Origin: Owenweeksia hongkongensis DSM 17368
GTDB taxonomy: Bacteria; Bacteroidota; Bacteroidia; Flavobacteriales; Schleiferiaceae
NCBI RefSeq assembly: GCF_000236705.1
Contig: NC_016599.1
Span: forward strand, 620,001-684,000
DNA: 64,000 nucleotides
Reading direction: 5' to 3'
Shown: positions 1 to 8,327 of the stretch, piece by piece
Layout of the letters: every line of letters begins with the position of its first letter
How positions within the stretch are numbered: the first letter of the stretch is position 1
The notes under the pieces: model-generated
The model's input: only the letters and a program-made list of their open reading frames with translations
What the model was told of the DNA's origin: nothing
Databases searched by the model: none
Translations under genes and position numbers: made by a program

Positions 1-911
1 CAAAAAGGCTTTGGATTATTTATTTTGCCCTTACGGCAATTGAAGCTGTAATGCTTTGGATAGCAGGCATGGGCTTGTTTGACGCTGTAAATCATGCAAT
101 GGCTACTATGGCCACAGGCGGTTTTTCAACCAAAAACGCAAGTATTGCATTTTATGACTCTCCCGCAATTCACTATATCATCACACTTTTCATGTTTTTG
201 GCTGGTGTCAATTTTACCATGCTATACTTTGGTTTTACGGGTAAAGTAGGTAGGATTTTTAAAAATGAAGAGTTCAGAGTATATGCATTGAATATGCTAA
301 TCATGAGTATCATTGTATCATTTGGTTTGGCTGTGTACGGTGATTATGGTGTTGAAGAAGCTATCCGCAGTGGATTCTTTCAAGTAGCTTCAATCATTAC
401 CACTACTGGTTTTATTACAGACAATTATTTGCTGTGGCCCAATTTTCTTATCATGATAATCTTTGTGCTTTTCTTTTCCGGAGGCTCTACAGGAAGTACC
501 TCTGGAGGTCTTAAGACTATGCGCGTGATTGTAATGATAAAAAATAGTCTTCTTGAACTGAGGAGACAAATTCACCCAACAGCCGTAATTCCAGTAAGAT
601 TTAATGGTAAAGCGGTACCGCAAAATATAACTAACACGATTGCCGCTTTTGTACTTATCTACTTAATTATATTCTTCGGAGGTACTTTGGTGATGTCTAT
701 GATTGGGCTTGATTTTATGTCAGCTGTGGGTTCAGTGGCCGCAAGTCTTGGAAATATTGGACCAGGTTTGGGAAGTGTTGGACCAGTTGATAATTTCGCA
801 CACATAGTGCCGGAAGGCAAGCTTTTTCTGAGCTTTCTAATGCTCATGGGACGTCTTGAACTCTTCACGATCCTAATTCTATTTATGCCTTACTTCTGGC
901 GTAATCGCTAG
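1..911 (+). CDS. trkH: TrkH/KtrB-type potassium transporter, C-terminal part (5' end outside window)
   Basis: This is the membrane pore subunit of a Trk/Ktr K+ uptake system. The reading frame is open from base 3, so the gene starts before the window; the ATG at 51 is internal. Three of the four P-loop selectivity-filter segments are visible: ATGGFSTKN near bases 108-135, TTTGFIT near 398-420 and GNIGPGLG near 751-774. The strongly conserved loop GGSTGSTSGGLKT lies near 481-519. Hydrophobic helices alternate throughout, as expected for the M1-P-M2 repeat fold. The first P-loop and any TrkA neighbour are outside the window. The family is clear; TrkH and KtrB cannot be told apart from this fragment. 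Confidence 0.9.
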   Translation, partial: KRLWIIYFALTAIEAVMLWIAGMGLFDAVNHAMATMATGGFSTKNASIAFYDSPAIHYIITLFMFLAGVNFTMLYFGFTGKVGRIFKNEEFRVYALNMLIMSIIVSFGLAVYGDYGVEEAIRSGFFQVASIITTTGFITDNYLLWPNFLIMIIFVLFFSGGSTGSTSGGLKTMRVIVMIKNSLLELRRQIHPTAVIPVRFNGKAVPQNITNTIAAFVLIYLIIFFGGTLVMSMIGLDFMSAVGSVAASLGNIGPGLGSVGPVDNFAHIVPEGKLFLSFLMLMGRLELFTILILFMPYFWRNR

Positions 912-953
912 TCATATTTCAACAATTCATTTAATAATTTGTATACTTCCTCT

Positions 954-1454
954 ATGAGCAGAGGATTTGTAAAAGAAGAAGATCAGGAAGAAGCACCCTT
1001 TATCCCACCAAGGGCAGCATTGCCGGCAGGACAAACTAATTACGTTACCGAAAGGGGGATGCGCCTACTAGAGGAGGAAAAAGCGGCACTGGAGCAACAG
1101 CGCTCATCAAACAAACAAGAAAATGAAACCGAGCGCAGGCGTACCAACATGGAAATTGATGGGAAGATTCGTCTCTTAAATGAGCGTCTTTCTTCAGCTC
1201 GGATAATAGATATTACCGAGCAACCTAAGGATGAAGTGCGTTTTGGAGCTACAGTGAAATACCGAATCAATAATCGTGAATTTACCATCACTATAGTGGG
1301 GGTGGATGAAGCCGATGTGAAGGAAGGACGTGTGGCCTTTGTTGCCCCTTTGATAAAGGCAATGTCGGGCAAAAAAGTAGGAGAGGAGCTAAAGTTTGAT
1401 ATGGGAGGAAAGCAAGTACCTGTGAAGATTCTGGCTATTGATTACCAAAAGTAG
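954..1454 (+). CDS. GreA/GreB-family transcription elongation factor
   Basis: This is a 166-residue protein with an N-terminal charged coiled coil (around residues 35-75, rich in E, R, K and Q) and a C-terminal FKBP-like GreA domain, seen as FGATVKYRI followed by TITIVGVDEAD and GKKVGEELKF. Such proteins enter the RNA polymerase secondary channel and help restart backtracked complexes. I chose the ATG at 954 (MSRGFVKEEDQEE), because that start is typical of Bacteroidota homologues; an in-frame ATG at 939 would add five residues. Compared with canonical GreA it has a long acidic N-terminal leader, which is usual for this phylum. It converges on the FKBP gene, with a shared hairpin between them. 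Confidence 0.85.
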   Translation: MSRGFVKEEDQEEAPFIPPRAALPAGQTNYVTERGMRLLEEEKAALEQQRSSNKQENETERRRTNMEIDGKIRLLNERLSSARIIDITEQPKDEVRFGATVKYRINNREFTITIVGVDEADVKEGRVAFVAPLIKAMSGKKVGEELKFDMGGKQVPVKILAIDYQK

Positions 1455-1460
1455 AGCAAC

Positions 1461-1488
1461 AAAAAAGGGTGACCGAAGCCACCCTTTC
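1461..1488 (-). terminator. Rho-independent terminator between convergent greA-like and slyD-like genes
   Basis: An 8-bp perfect stem (aaagggtg / caccctttc region, arms 1464-1471 and 1480-1487) encloses an 8-nt loop. Read on the minus strand it is followed by six U residues (bases 1466-1461), so it best terminates the FKBP gene. It may also weakly end the plus-strand transcript. Confidence 0.8.
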
Positions 1489-1509
1489 TGATTTTCGCTA
1501 AAGCGAATA

Positions 1510-1938
1510 TTATTTGATCTCAAGAAGTTCGATATCGAAAACAAGATCTTGACCAGCCAATGGATGGTTAGCATCTACTACAATAGTTTCGTCTTTTACT
1601 TCAGCTACAGTAAGTCTCATTTCTTGTCCATCAGGAGTTTGAGAAATTAATCCCATACCTACTTCTGGCTTTACTTCTGGTGGAAGCTGATTTTTTGGTA
1701 CCTCTTGCATCATTTCCTCACGTCTTTCACCGTAAGCTTCAGCACAAGGAATATTTAGGGTTTTCTTTTCATTCAACTCCATGTTTATCATTCCCTTCTC
1801 AAACCCCGGAATGAGTTGGCCTTGACCCAAAGTGAATTCAAGTGGTTCTCTCTCCAATGAGCTGTCAAAAACTTCACCGTTTGTTAGTTTTCCGGTGTAG
1901 TGAACCTTCACTGTGTCATTCTCTTTTACCTGACTCAT
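1510..1938 (-). CDS. SlyD-like FKBP-type peptidyl-prolyl cis-trans isomerase
   Basis: This is a 142-residue cytoplasmic protein with the SlyD/FKBP fold. The N-terminal FKBP half holds VKVHYTGKLTNGEVFDSS and LIPGFEKGM. The insert-in-flap chaperone domain follows (EAYGERREEMMQEVPKNQLP) and the FKBP strand returns with DANHPLAGQDLVFDIELLEI. The order and length match SlyD-type isomerases that act as folding catalysts and chaperones. The His-rich metal-binding tail of E. coli SlyD is absent, so a nickel role is unlikely. It has no signal peptide. It lies alone, divergent from the T9SS protein at 2165 and convergent with the GreA-like gene. Confidence 0.92.
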   Translation of the reverse strand: MSQVKENDTVKVHYTGKLTNGEVFDSSLEREPLEFTLGQGQLIPGFEKGMINMELNEKKTLNIPCAEAYGERREEMMQEVPKNQLPPEVKPEVGMGLISQTPDGQEMRLTVAEVKDETIVVDANHPLAGQDLVFDIELLEIK

Positions 1939-2164
1939 AAAAAATGTTTTTCTCAGTTTTTTAATAATTGAGTGATGTCAGGCGCAACTACAATGCCTAA
2001 GAACAAATTGTGACGCATTGTCACCTTTTGAGTGAAACATCGATTTCAGTGAGTTATCGTTAGCCTTTCGCTATGACGATGAGACTGCTCCTAAACTAAT
2101 TGAATATTGATTTTGACTACAGAATGGGGAGCTTTGTACTCTACAACACAACCATAATTCAGCC

Positions 2165-4357
2165 ATGAAAAAAATCATTACCATATTAGCGATTTTATTT
2201 TTTAGTTCGACAATATATGCTGGACATGAAATAGGGGCCATAATAATTACCTATAAACCTGTTGCTGGTCAACCCTTGCAATATGAGGTAACTATAAAGG
2301 CTTTATATGAAGGGGGGGTATCTGCGATTACTCCACCATCCTCAACTACATTGAACATTGATGGCTCTTGTTTTACCAACTTCACACAGAACTTCCCAAG
2401 AGTGGGAGTTACAACCGGTAGTGTGGTTCCAGTTTTAGGCGCTGACTATTGTAATCCAGCAGGCTCAGCAATCTTTTTTCAAGGTATAGCAGAATATAAA
2501 GGAACTGTAACCTTACCGGCTCATTGTGCCGATATAATTTTTCATATTTCAGCGGGATTCGGTCGTTTCAATTTTGCAACTAATATTCAAGGCAATTTTG
2601 ATACACCATATTTTTATGCAAAACTGAACACTATGGTGGGCTCAAATAACTCCCCGCAAGTACCGGATCTCGACTTTATGCAAATTGCTTGTTTAAATAA
2701 GTCTGTCAGCCTTTTTGGTTATACAGATACTGACGGAGATAGTCTATTCTTCCAGCCAACCACACCTCAGAAAAAGTCTGGGACTTCGATATCGAACTTT
2801 AGCTGGGCAACAGGTTATTCACAAAATACCCCACTAGGTACTAGTTCTTCATATAGCTTAAATTCATCAACCGGGGCTGCTCAAGTATCAATTTCAAATG
2901 TTGGTCAATACATTATTCCAATTAAGTATAAGGAGTACAGATATGACCCTACTGTTTCAGCAAGCGTTCTTATAGGAGAAGGTATTTTTAACTTATCTGT
3001 ATCAAGCACGAATGCCTGTTCAGCTGTTAATAGTATTAGCATCCAGCATGAGTCTATTCCAAACTCGGACTCTATTCAATGTGGCAGCAACAAAATTAGA
3101 TTTATTGGTTCGCGCCAATTATCACGTGGTTCGTTGAGCATATCAGGTTCGGATATTGAAGTAAGCTCAGTAAAGCAGGGGAGTTTGGCTATAAGCTCAG
3201 CAATCCTTATTCAAGATAGTATAGTGGAGGTAACCTTAGCACAAGCGGCACCACTTGGCGATACACTCAGTTTGGTAGCCAAAGTAGGTACTGATGGAAA
3301 TGTGATTATCTCAAGATGTGGAACCGAACTCACAGCTTATGACGACACACTTACGTATTATACTAAAGGGGGAGTTTTACCTTCAGCAATAGCTAATGTT
3401 TCTAATCAATTTTTGAATACTCAATACAACTCTGGTTCTTCCGTGGGCGATTCCCTTTGGTGGGATTTTGGAGATGGCAATGGAAGCAGTTCCCAGTCAG
3501 GTAATCATAATTACAATACCGCTGGAACCTACACTGTTAAATTGATTTCATTTGGAGATTGTGGAATTACCGATACTTCTACCATTGTCATTCAAGTATG
3601 TGATTCTATTTCTGCTAATTTCAATTATACACAAGCTGGAGATACAGTGAGTTTTTATTCACTTTCATCTGCTGGCGTAAGCAATTATTTTTGGGACTTT
3701 GGCGATGGACAAACTTCCACAGGAGATAGCACAAGTCATGTATATTCAACTGGTGGAACGTATACAGCAGTTCTTACCGTAACCAACGTTTGTGGTGATA
3801 CAGTTGTATTTAGTATGACGGTAGAAACATGTTTACCACCCCTAGCATCTTGGACTTACACTGTGATTAGCACCACTTCAGCAGGTATGACTGTAGACTT
3901 TGATGGCACGGCCTCTACCAATGCAGCCTCATATATTTGGGATTTTGGTGATGGAACAACTGATAATAGCACACTTACCCCGCGTCATATATATCAAACT
4001 CCAGGCTTACATTATTATGTAAAACTTACTGTAGACAATACTTGCCAGCAATCCAGTGAAAAAGGTTTTAAACTCAACGAAATTGGAATTGATGAATTAG
4101 GAGTAGAACCAAGATTTGAGGTGTATCCAAATCCGGTAGGGGATGTTGTGAATATTAGTCTTAGCGAGAACATAGGCTTGAAGAACATAAGTGTTTATGA
4201 TTTGAATGGTAAAAAGTTAAATTCTGAAAAAGTGCTAAAAAGCTCACGCGGGGAAACAATTAAATTTTCAACTCAACACTTAAATGCTGGAAGTTACCTT
4301 CTGGAACTCGAAAGTGATAAGGGTGAAACTTATAGAAAAGTGATTGTAAAAAAATAA
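2165..4357 (+). CDS. PKD-domain secreted protein with T9SS C-terminal sorting domain
   Basis: This is a 730-residue surface or secreted protein. A Sec signal peptide (MKKIITILAILFFSSTIYA) is followed by a beta-rich region of about 300 residues. At least three PKD repeats follow, marked by WWDFGDG near residue 435, YFWDFGDG near 508 and YIWDFGDG near 592. A type A T9SS C-terminal domain begins near residue 650 (FEVYPNPVGD) and ends KVIVKK. Such proteins are exported by Sec, cross the outer membrane through the type IX system and are anchored or released. No catalytic domain is recognisable, so an adhesin or scaffold role is an inference. A 226-bp spacer upstream separates it from the divergent slyD-like gene. 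Confidence 0.88.
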   Translation: MKKIITILAILFFSSTIYAGHEIGAIIITYKPVAGQPLQYEVTIKALYEGGVSAITPPSSTTLNIDGSCFTNFTQNFPRVGVTTGSVVPVLGADYCNPAGSAIFFQGIAEYKGTVTLPAHCADIIFHISAGFGRFNFATNIQGNFDTPYFYAKLNTMVGSNNSPQVPDLDFMQIACLNKSVSLFGYTDTDGDSLFFQPTTPQKKSGTSISNFSWATGYSQNTPLGTSSSYSLNSSTGAAQVSISNVGQYIIPIKYKEYRYDPTVSASVLIGEGIFNLSVSSTNACSAVNSISIQHESIPNSDSIQCGSNKIRFIGSRQLSRGSLSISGSDIEVSSVKQGSLAISSAILIQDSIVEVTLAQAAPLGDTLSLVAKVGTDGNVIISRCGTELTAYDDTLTYYTKGGVLPSAIANVSNQFLNTQYNSGSSVGDSLWWDFGDGNGSSSQSGNHNYNTAGTYTVKLISFGDCGITDTSTIVIQVCDSISANFNYTQAGDTVSFYSLSSAGVSNYFWDFGDGQTSTGDSTSHVYSTGGTYTAVLTVTNVCGDTVVFSMTVETCLPPLASWTYTVISTTSAGMTVDFDGTASTNAASYIWDFGDGTTDNSTLTPRHIYQTPGLHYYVKLTVDNTCQQSSEKGFKLNEIGIDELGVEPRFEVYPNPVGDVVNISLSENIGLKNISVYDLNGKKLNSEKVLKSSRGETIKFSTQHLNAGSYLLELESDKGETYRKVIVKK

Positions 4358-4364
4358 GAGGTGA

Positions 4365-5030
4365 TTACTCAAGGGCCACAAGGTTGTGCTTCAATGCATA
4401 CATCACAAGGCCTACACGAGACTTTACATCCAATTTATCAAACAGCTTAGCACGATATCCGTCCACAGTTTTTACACTAAGACACATAATGTCAGCAATC
4501 ATTTTATACGTATGCTCTGAGCAAGCTAGTTCAATAAAGCGCATTTCTTGATCGGTAAGCGCCACACCTTCATTAGTGCTTAATTCTGGGTGGGTAATTA
4601 CATGAACAAGCTTACCTGCCACATCTTCAGTGTAATAATACCCTGTATCGGCAATAGAATGCAAAGCTTCTTTTAGTTCATCAGGGTTTACATCTTTGTT
4701 AAGATAACCGTTTACACCCGCCCTTAAAAGCCTTATTAATGAAGTTTCATCATCTTTCATGGTGAGCGCTAGGATACCAATATCCTTATTTATATCACGC
4801 AATGCTTTGGTGGTCTGAAACCCGTCCATAATTGGCATGCTTACATCCATTATAACTACATCGGGCACTTGTCCATCATCTATTTGGGCCAAAAATTCTT
4901 TGCCGTGACTAGCTTCCTGCACCACCTTAAAGCGGTCATCAATTTGGTGGATGAGATTAATCAATCCTTTTCTAAAAAGGCTATGATCATCTACTACTGT
5001 AATGCTTAGTGGGTTGGTTAAGGTTTGCAT
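4365..5030 (-). CDS. LuxR/NarL-type response regulator
   Basis: This is a 221-residue two-component regulator. The receiver domain begins ITVVDDHSLFRKG, with the phospho-acceptor Asp62 in VVIMDVSMP and a conserved Lys region at ALTMKDDE. The C-terminal LuxR-type helix-turn-helix covers about residues 150-215 (LTDQEMRFIELACSEHTYKMIADIM then SVKTVDGYRAKLFDKL). It lies 5 bp downstream of the histidine kinase gene and is the last gene of the minus-strand set starting at 6939, so it is almost certainly the cognate regulator. The identical palindromes at 7032 and 10135 are candidate binding sites, because NarL-family proteins bind inverted repeats. That link is inference. Confidence 0.93.
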   Translation of the reverse strand: MQTLTNPLSITVVDDHSLFRKGLINLIHQIDDRFKVVQEASHGKEFLAQIDDGQVPDVVIMDVSMPIMDGFQTTKALRDINKDIGILALTMKDDETSLIRLLRAGVNGYLNKDVNPDELKEALHSIADTGYYYTEDVAGKLVHVITHPELSTNEGVALTDQEMRFIELACSEHTYKMIADIMCLSVKTVDGYRAKLFDKLDVKSRVGLVMYALKHNLVALE

Positions 5031-5035
5031 AAGGT

Positions 5036-5809
5036 TTAGGTTGGTAGGTTGATACGTATAAATGTACCCATATTTGGTGGGCTTTCCATATTAAATGTGG
5101 CGCCAATAAGCTTACAGCGGTGTTTTATGTTTTTTAGACCATTGCCTGTACTGTTGTGCAGAAGCTCGTCTAGCTTTTCTTTGGGTATGCCTACCCCATT
5201 GTCTTCTAGGTGAAAGACTATTTGATTGGCTTTTTCTTCAATACCCACCAATACCTGATTGGCTCCTGAGTGCTTGAGGATATTATTAATACCCTCCTGA
5301 AACATACGGTACAGGAAAATTGATATTTTAGAATCAAGTGAAATCTCTGTGGGTTTCGGATGAAACATAACTTTCACGAAACCACTTTTATTAATACGAT
5401 TTATGTCCTTTTCCATCATGCCAATCAACCCCATACTTTGCACATTTTCATAATTAAGGGAGTTGGATAGCCCACGTATTTCGGAGATAAGATGTTGTAG
5501 TAGCTGTTTGGACTCTGCGATTTTTTCGCCCTCTTCTTCACTTGTTGGAGGCGGCAGCATGTTAAGTTGAATTTTGGCTAAAGAAGCTATCTGCCCAATA
5601 TTGTCGTGTAGTTCGCGGGCTATGTCGGCTAGTGTTTGTTCACGTATTTCAACTTCACTTTCCAGCAGCGCTTGTTCAAACTGTTGGCGTTCTAACTCAA
5701 ACCTGAGTTGTGCTTTTTTGTAAAGAATAACGAAAAGAATAATAAAAACAGTAAGCACCGAAACCAAGGCTGTGCCTGCTATAAGAGGTATGGTGCTATC
5801 GGGGTTCAT
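5036..5809 (-). CDS. Minimal NarX/DesK-type sensor histidine kinase without a sensor domain
   Basis: This is a 257-residue kinase. A single hydrophobic helix (about residues 8-30) is followed directly by a short coiled coil and a HisKA_3 dimerisation helix with the phospho-acceptor His68 in ARELHDNIGQIASLAK. A GHKL ATPase domain follows (FQEGINNILKHSG as N-box, LEDNGVGIP, STGNGLKNIKHR). There is no periplasmic or cytoplasmic sensory domain, so input probably comes from a partner. The gene overlaps the upstream 7-TM gene by one base (TAATG), and the response regulator follows by 5 bp. The 7-TM protein is the obvious candidate sensor; this is inferred from coupling. Confidence 0.93.
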   Translation of the reverse strand: MNPDSTIPLIAGTALVSVLTVFIILFVILYKKAQLRFELERQQFEQALLESEVEIREQTLADIARELHDNIGQIASLAKIQLNMLPPPTSEEEGEKIAESKQLLQHLISEIRGLSNSLNYENVQSMGLIGMMEKDINRINKSGFVKVMFHPKPTEISLDSKISIFLYRMFQEGINNILKHSGANQVLVGIEEKANQIVFHLEDNGVGIPKEKLDELLHNSTGNGLKNIKHRCKLIGATFNMESPPNMGTFIRINLPT

Positions 5810-6516
5810 TAAGTATTTTTGTTTGACTGTGAATTATAATATAGCGCAAGGAAATAGCAAGCCAGTAGCACGAAATTTGAGAACCTTATTAATCCATAAC
5901 ACCATTCTGGTAGCAATTGTGCTTGCGCCATTATATGCTTAAAGTATCCAAAAACAAAAAAGGTAATAGAATAGAAAACAAGAGTTCCTGTGTTGAACCA
6001 AAAAATGGCTTGATGAAAAATCGGGATAGGTTTTGGTGATCGCAACATATTTCTAAAAAGTAGTAACCCAAAAGATACAAGGAAAAAACTATTTACAACT
6101 AGGCCTAGGGAGGGGAAGAAAGCCAGGTTGCCTTGAATCCAAATGGACACCATTTCAATAAAAAGTACAGTACTCACATAAATTCCAATTACCCATTTTA
6201 GCAGATTCTTAATTGGTTTTAGTAAATAGTATATCCGCGCATGATATAGGGTGGAGGCAACAATAAAAATGTGATAAACCGGGTAGCTGTGGCCATAGCT
6301 GTACGCGAAGAGTCGTGTGGAGAATTCACTGAGAAAACTTAGCACAATCAGCTGAACAAGTGTTTTAAAAGGTGGACTCAATCGTTTGTACCGAAACAGT
6401 CCAAAAAGTGCCACAGCAAGAATAACGAGCAGATATGAAACAAACCTCGGGGTAAATACATCCCCGAGGTTTATTGAGATGAAAATTAGTTGCATGACAT
6501 AGTATTTACTTATCAC
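5809..6516 (-). CDS. 7-TM integral membrane protein, putative sensor partner of the adjacent kinase
   Basis: This is a 235-residue protein with about seven hydrophobic helices and no catalytic motif I recognise. Recognisable marks are SYPVYHIF near residue 78, VSIWIQ with FPSLGL in the middle, and FWFNTGTLVFYSITFFVFGYF near the C-terminus. It is a clear paralogue of the protein at 8867-9523, which shares YPxYH, VSxWIQ, FPSxGL, FWFxxGxLxFYSxTFFxFGxFK and LIRxxN in the same order. The stop codon overlaps the kinase start by one base, and the start overlaps the end of the small Cys-rich gene. The ATG at 6495 is an alternative start. I infer a membrane sensor feeding the kinase; the family has no function I can name. 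Confidence 0.8.
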   Translation of the reverse strand: MISKYYVMQLIFISINLGDVFTPRFVSYLLVILAVALFGLFRYKRLSPPFKTLVQLIVLSFLSEFSTRLFAYSYGHSYPVYHIFIVASTLYHARIYYLLKPIKNLLKWVIGIYVSTVLFIEMVSIWIQGNLAFFPSLGLVVNSFFLVSFGLLLFRNMLRSPKPIPIFHQAIFWFNTGTLVFYSITFFVFGYFKHIMAQAQLLPEWCYGLIRFSNFVLLACYFLALYYNSQSNKNT

Positions 6517-6595
6517 ATTCGTCAGTATCGCAATCTGATTTACAACCAGATACTTTTGCTAGAATAGTACAACCTAAACTAAAGTTTGTAATCAT
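6506..6595 (-). CDS. 29-aa cysteine-rich small protein, translationally coupled
   Basis: This short gene encodes 29 residues beginning MITNFSLGCTILAKVSG and ending CKSDCDTDECDK, with four Cys, three of them in the last eleven residues. Its ATG (6595-6593) overlaps the TGA stop of the upstream 115-aa gene as ATGA. Its own end overlaps the ATG at 6516 of the 7-TM gene. The placement inside a coupled operon argues that it is translated. The hydrophobic start is too short for a sure signal peptide. It could be a precursor peptide or a small regulator; chance coding cannot be excluded at this length. Confidence 0.45.
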   Translation of the reverse strand: MITNFSLGCTILAKVSGCKSDCDTDECDK

Positions 6596-6939
6596 TGCGG
6601 ACACTTATTGGGACATGGGTCACAATAATCAATTGCGACAGCAGTACTTTGTTTATTGTCAGCATCAATTCCGGTTAGAATTGTTGTCACAGATTCTTCC
6701 CCACTAGGATAAGTTCTTATGGCAAATTGAATATATAATTCTTTGATATGTGAACCTTGAGCAAAAATTTGATCAATATGCTCCTTGTCAACTCTTAATC
6801 CCCTTAGTTGTAAGTTATTGGGGCCAGGTATGTTGATGTCTGATCTTTCAAGAAATTGGTCTAACATTACTTGCGCGATATCCCAGTTTTCAATTACATC
6901 TGATTTTTTTGGCTGAAAGCCTAATGTTTGATTTGGCAT
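6592..6939 (-). CDS. Conserved-looking protein with C-terminal CxxCPNKC motif
   Basis: This is a 115-residue cytoplasmic protein without a signal peptide, of no family I can name. It ends CDPCPNKCPQ, with Cys at 106, 109 and 113. Its layout matches the lipoprotein at 9552-10064. That shared layout is an N-terminal helix, a segment VDKEHIDQIFAQ (compare PVKEIKELLKNG), a strand IQFAIRTY (compare ILMFAASAKTY), and a final strand leading into PCPxKC. The two therefore look like distant paralogues. It is the first gene of the minus-strand set that continues through the small peptide, 7-TM protein, kinase and regulator. The palindrome at 7032-7050 lies 93 bp upstream of its start. Confidence 0.7.
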   Translation of the reverse strand: MPNQTLGFQPKKSDVIENWDIAQVMLDQFLERSDINIPGPNNLQLRGLRVDKEHIDQIFAQGSHIKELYIQFAIRTYPSGEESVTTILTGIDADNKQSTAVAIDYCDPCPNKCPQ

Positions 6940-7031
6940 TACTTATTATTTTTGGTTAAGACCTTAAAATTATGATTTAAAGCGAGGTATAACCGCGCTA
7001 TTCTATCAATTCAGGACTTATCCTAAACAGC

Positions 7032-7050
7032 AATAGGGGTTTTTCCTATT
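7032..7050. promoter_or_regulatory. 19-bp palindromic operator candidate, copy 1
   Basis: The sequence AATAGGGGTTTTTCCTATT consists of 6-bp inverted arms (AATAGG / CCTATT) around a 7-nt centre. An identical 19-mer occurs at 10135-10153. It sits in the divergent spacer between the 115-aa gene (minus) and the metzincin gene (plus). It is probably a binding site for a dimeric regulator; the neighbouring LuxR-type protein is the first suspect. Confidence 0.6.
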
Positions 7051-7168
7051 AGCTTGCAGGACAAAACCTATAGGGATGCTGGCCTCATTTTATGAATTTT
7101 GATAGGTCTTGAAGTTAGCTCTCAAATCAGGAAACTCTATTTTATTAAAATCAATTAATAAATAAGCG

Positions 7169-8263
7169 ATGCCCGATCAAGAATTAATCAACGTTGAAAT
7201 AGATAGCAATCAATGCCCTTGTCAATTACCAAAGCAACCTAGAAAACCACTACCAGAAGGTGTGTCTCCAGACCGAGCAACTATAATTCGGAGGTTTGGG
7301 CAAATATGGGTGAATGGAACGGAATTACATTATTGCTTTTGGGATCATACCAAGCATAATTGTCCCAAAGAATGGACAGCTAAAAATACAGAGAGTCTAA
7401 AAATTGTGGAAAGAGCCTTTAGGGAGTGGAAGGAGCTAGGCATTGGACTTGAATTTATAAAAGTGGACGATCCTTACGATGCAGAAATAAGGATTGGCTT
7501 TATGGAGGGTGATGGAAATTGGTCTGGAGTTGGAACAAACATTTTAAAGGCTCGATCAAATGAAAGAACCATGAATTTTGCTATTGATTTTACCCAGCTA
7601 AATTGGTTGCCATTTGATACAGCCTTACATGAAATAGGTCATACCCTGGGTTTTTATCATGGTCATCAAATTCCAAAATCGAAAATAATTTGGAATGACG
7701 AAGAGGTGTACAGGTATTACAGTGCAAAGGGTTGGTCCGATTCAGACATTAAAACAAATATCCTGGATAAAGAATCGGAGAATGTTCTCGATTTATTCCC
7801 ATGGGATACAAATTCTGTAATGCACTATCGTTTTAAGTCGACACTCATCTCGGGTCCAGAACCATATAATAGTACGGGTATTTCCCACACTCCATATCTG
7901 TCGCCATTGGATAAAGAGATTGTAAGGAAGCTTTACCCGCCTTTATCGAGCCAAAACTACATTCCCCTTAAGGCCTATCGTTCATACTCTGCAATACTGC
8001 AATCTGGAGAACAACTTGCTTTCACCATTAAACCCGATCATTCACGAGAGTTCACTTTTCAAACCTTTGGAAAAGTAGACACTGTGCTTGTTTTGTTCGA
8101 GAAAGACGGTGACTCACATCGCTACCTATCCGGTGATGATGATGCCGGATATAATCGTAATGCAATGATTACGCACAAATTGTTTAAGGATAGGGAATAT
8201 GTTTTGAGATTAAAAATGTACTACGCCATGGACAGGGGGGAAACAGCGGTTATGATGTTTTAA
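7169..8263 (+). CDS. Matrixin-like zinc metalloprotease (metzincin) with C-terminal beta domain
   Basis: This is a 364-residue protein. The zinc-binding signature HEIGHTLGFYH gives His154, Glu155, His158 and His164, and the Met-turn is SVMHY near residue 217, as in matrixins. The region upstream (RRFGQIWVNGTELHYCFWD, then EIRIGF and WSGVGT) fits the matrixin N-lobe. After the protease domain, about residues 275-364 form a beta-rich module resembling pre-peptidase C-terminal domains. No signal peptide or propeptide Cys switch is obvious; the N-terminus is polar and contains QCPCQL. How it would be exported, or whether it acts inside the cell, is unclear. It is divergent from the two-component set, with the palindrome between them. 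Confidence 0.87.
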   Translation: MPDQELINVEIDSNQCPCQLPKQPRKPLPEGVSPDRATIIRRFGQIWVNGTELHYCFWDHTKHNCPKEWTAKNTESLKIVERAFREWKELGIGLEFIKVDDPYDAEIRIGFMEGDGNWSGVGTNILKARSNERTMNFAIDFTQLNWLPFDTALHEIGHTLGFYHGHQIPKSKIIWNDEEVYRYYSAKGWSDSDIKTNILDKESENVLDLFPWDTNSVMHYRFKSTLISGPEPYNSTGISHTPYLSPLDKEIVRKLYPPLSSQNYIPLKAYRSYSAILQSGEQLAFTIKPDHSREFTFQTFGKVDTVLVLFEKDGDSHRYLSGDDDAGYNRNAMITHKLFKDREYVLRLKMYYAMDRGETAVMMF

Positions 8264-8327
8264 ATAAAGGTTTATTTTTAAATGATGCAAAGTGAAAGGC
8301 ATCGCAAGAAATCAAATCTAAACCACC

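Noticed and set aside
7032-7050. The AATAGG...CCTATT palindrome as a terminator
   Set aside because: It lies in a divergent promoter spacer, has only 6-bp AT-rich arms and no U-run, and an identical copy is at a second promoter.
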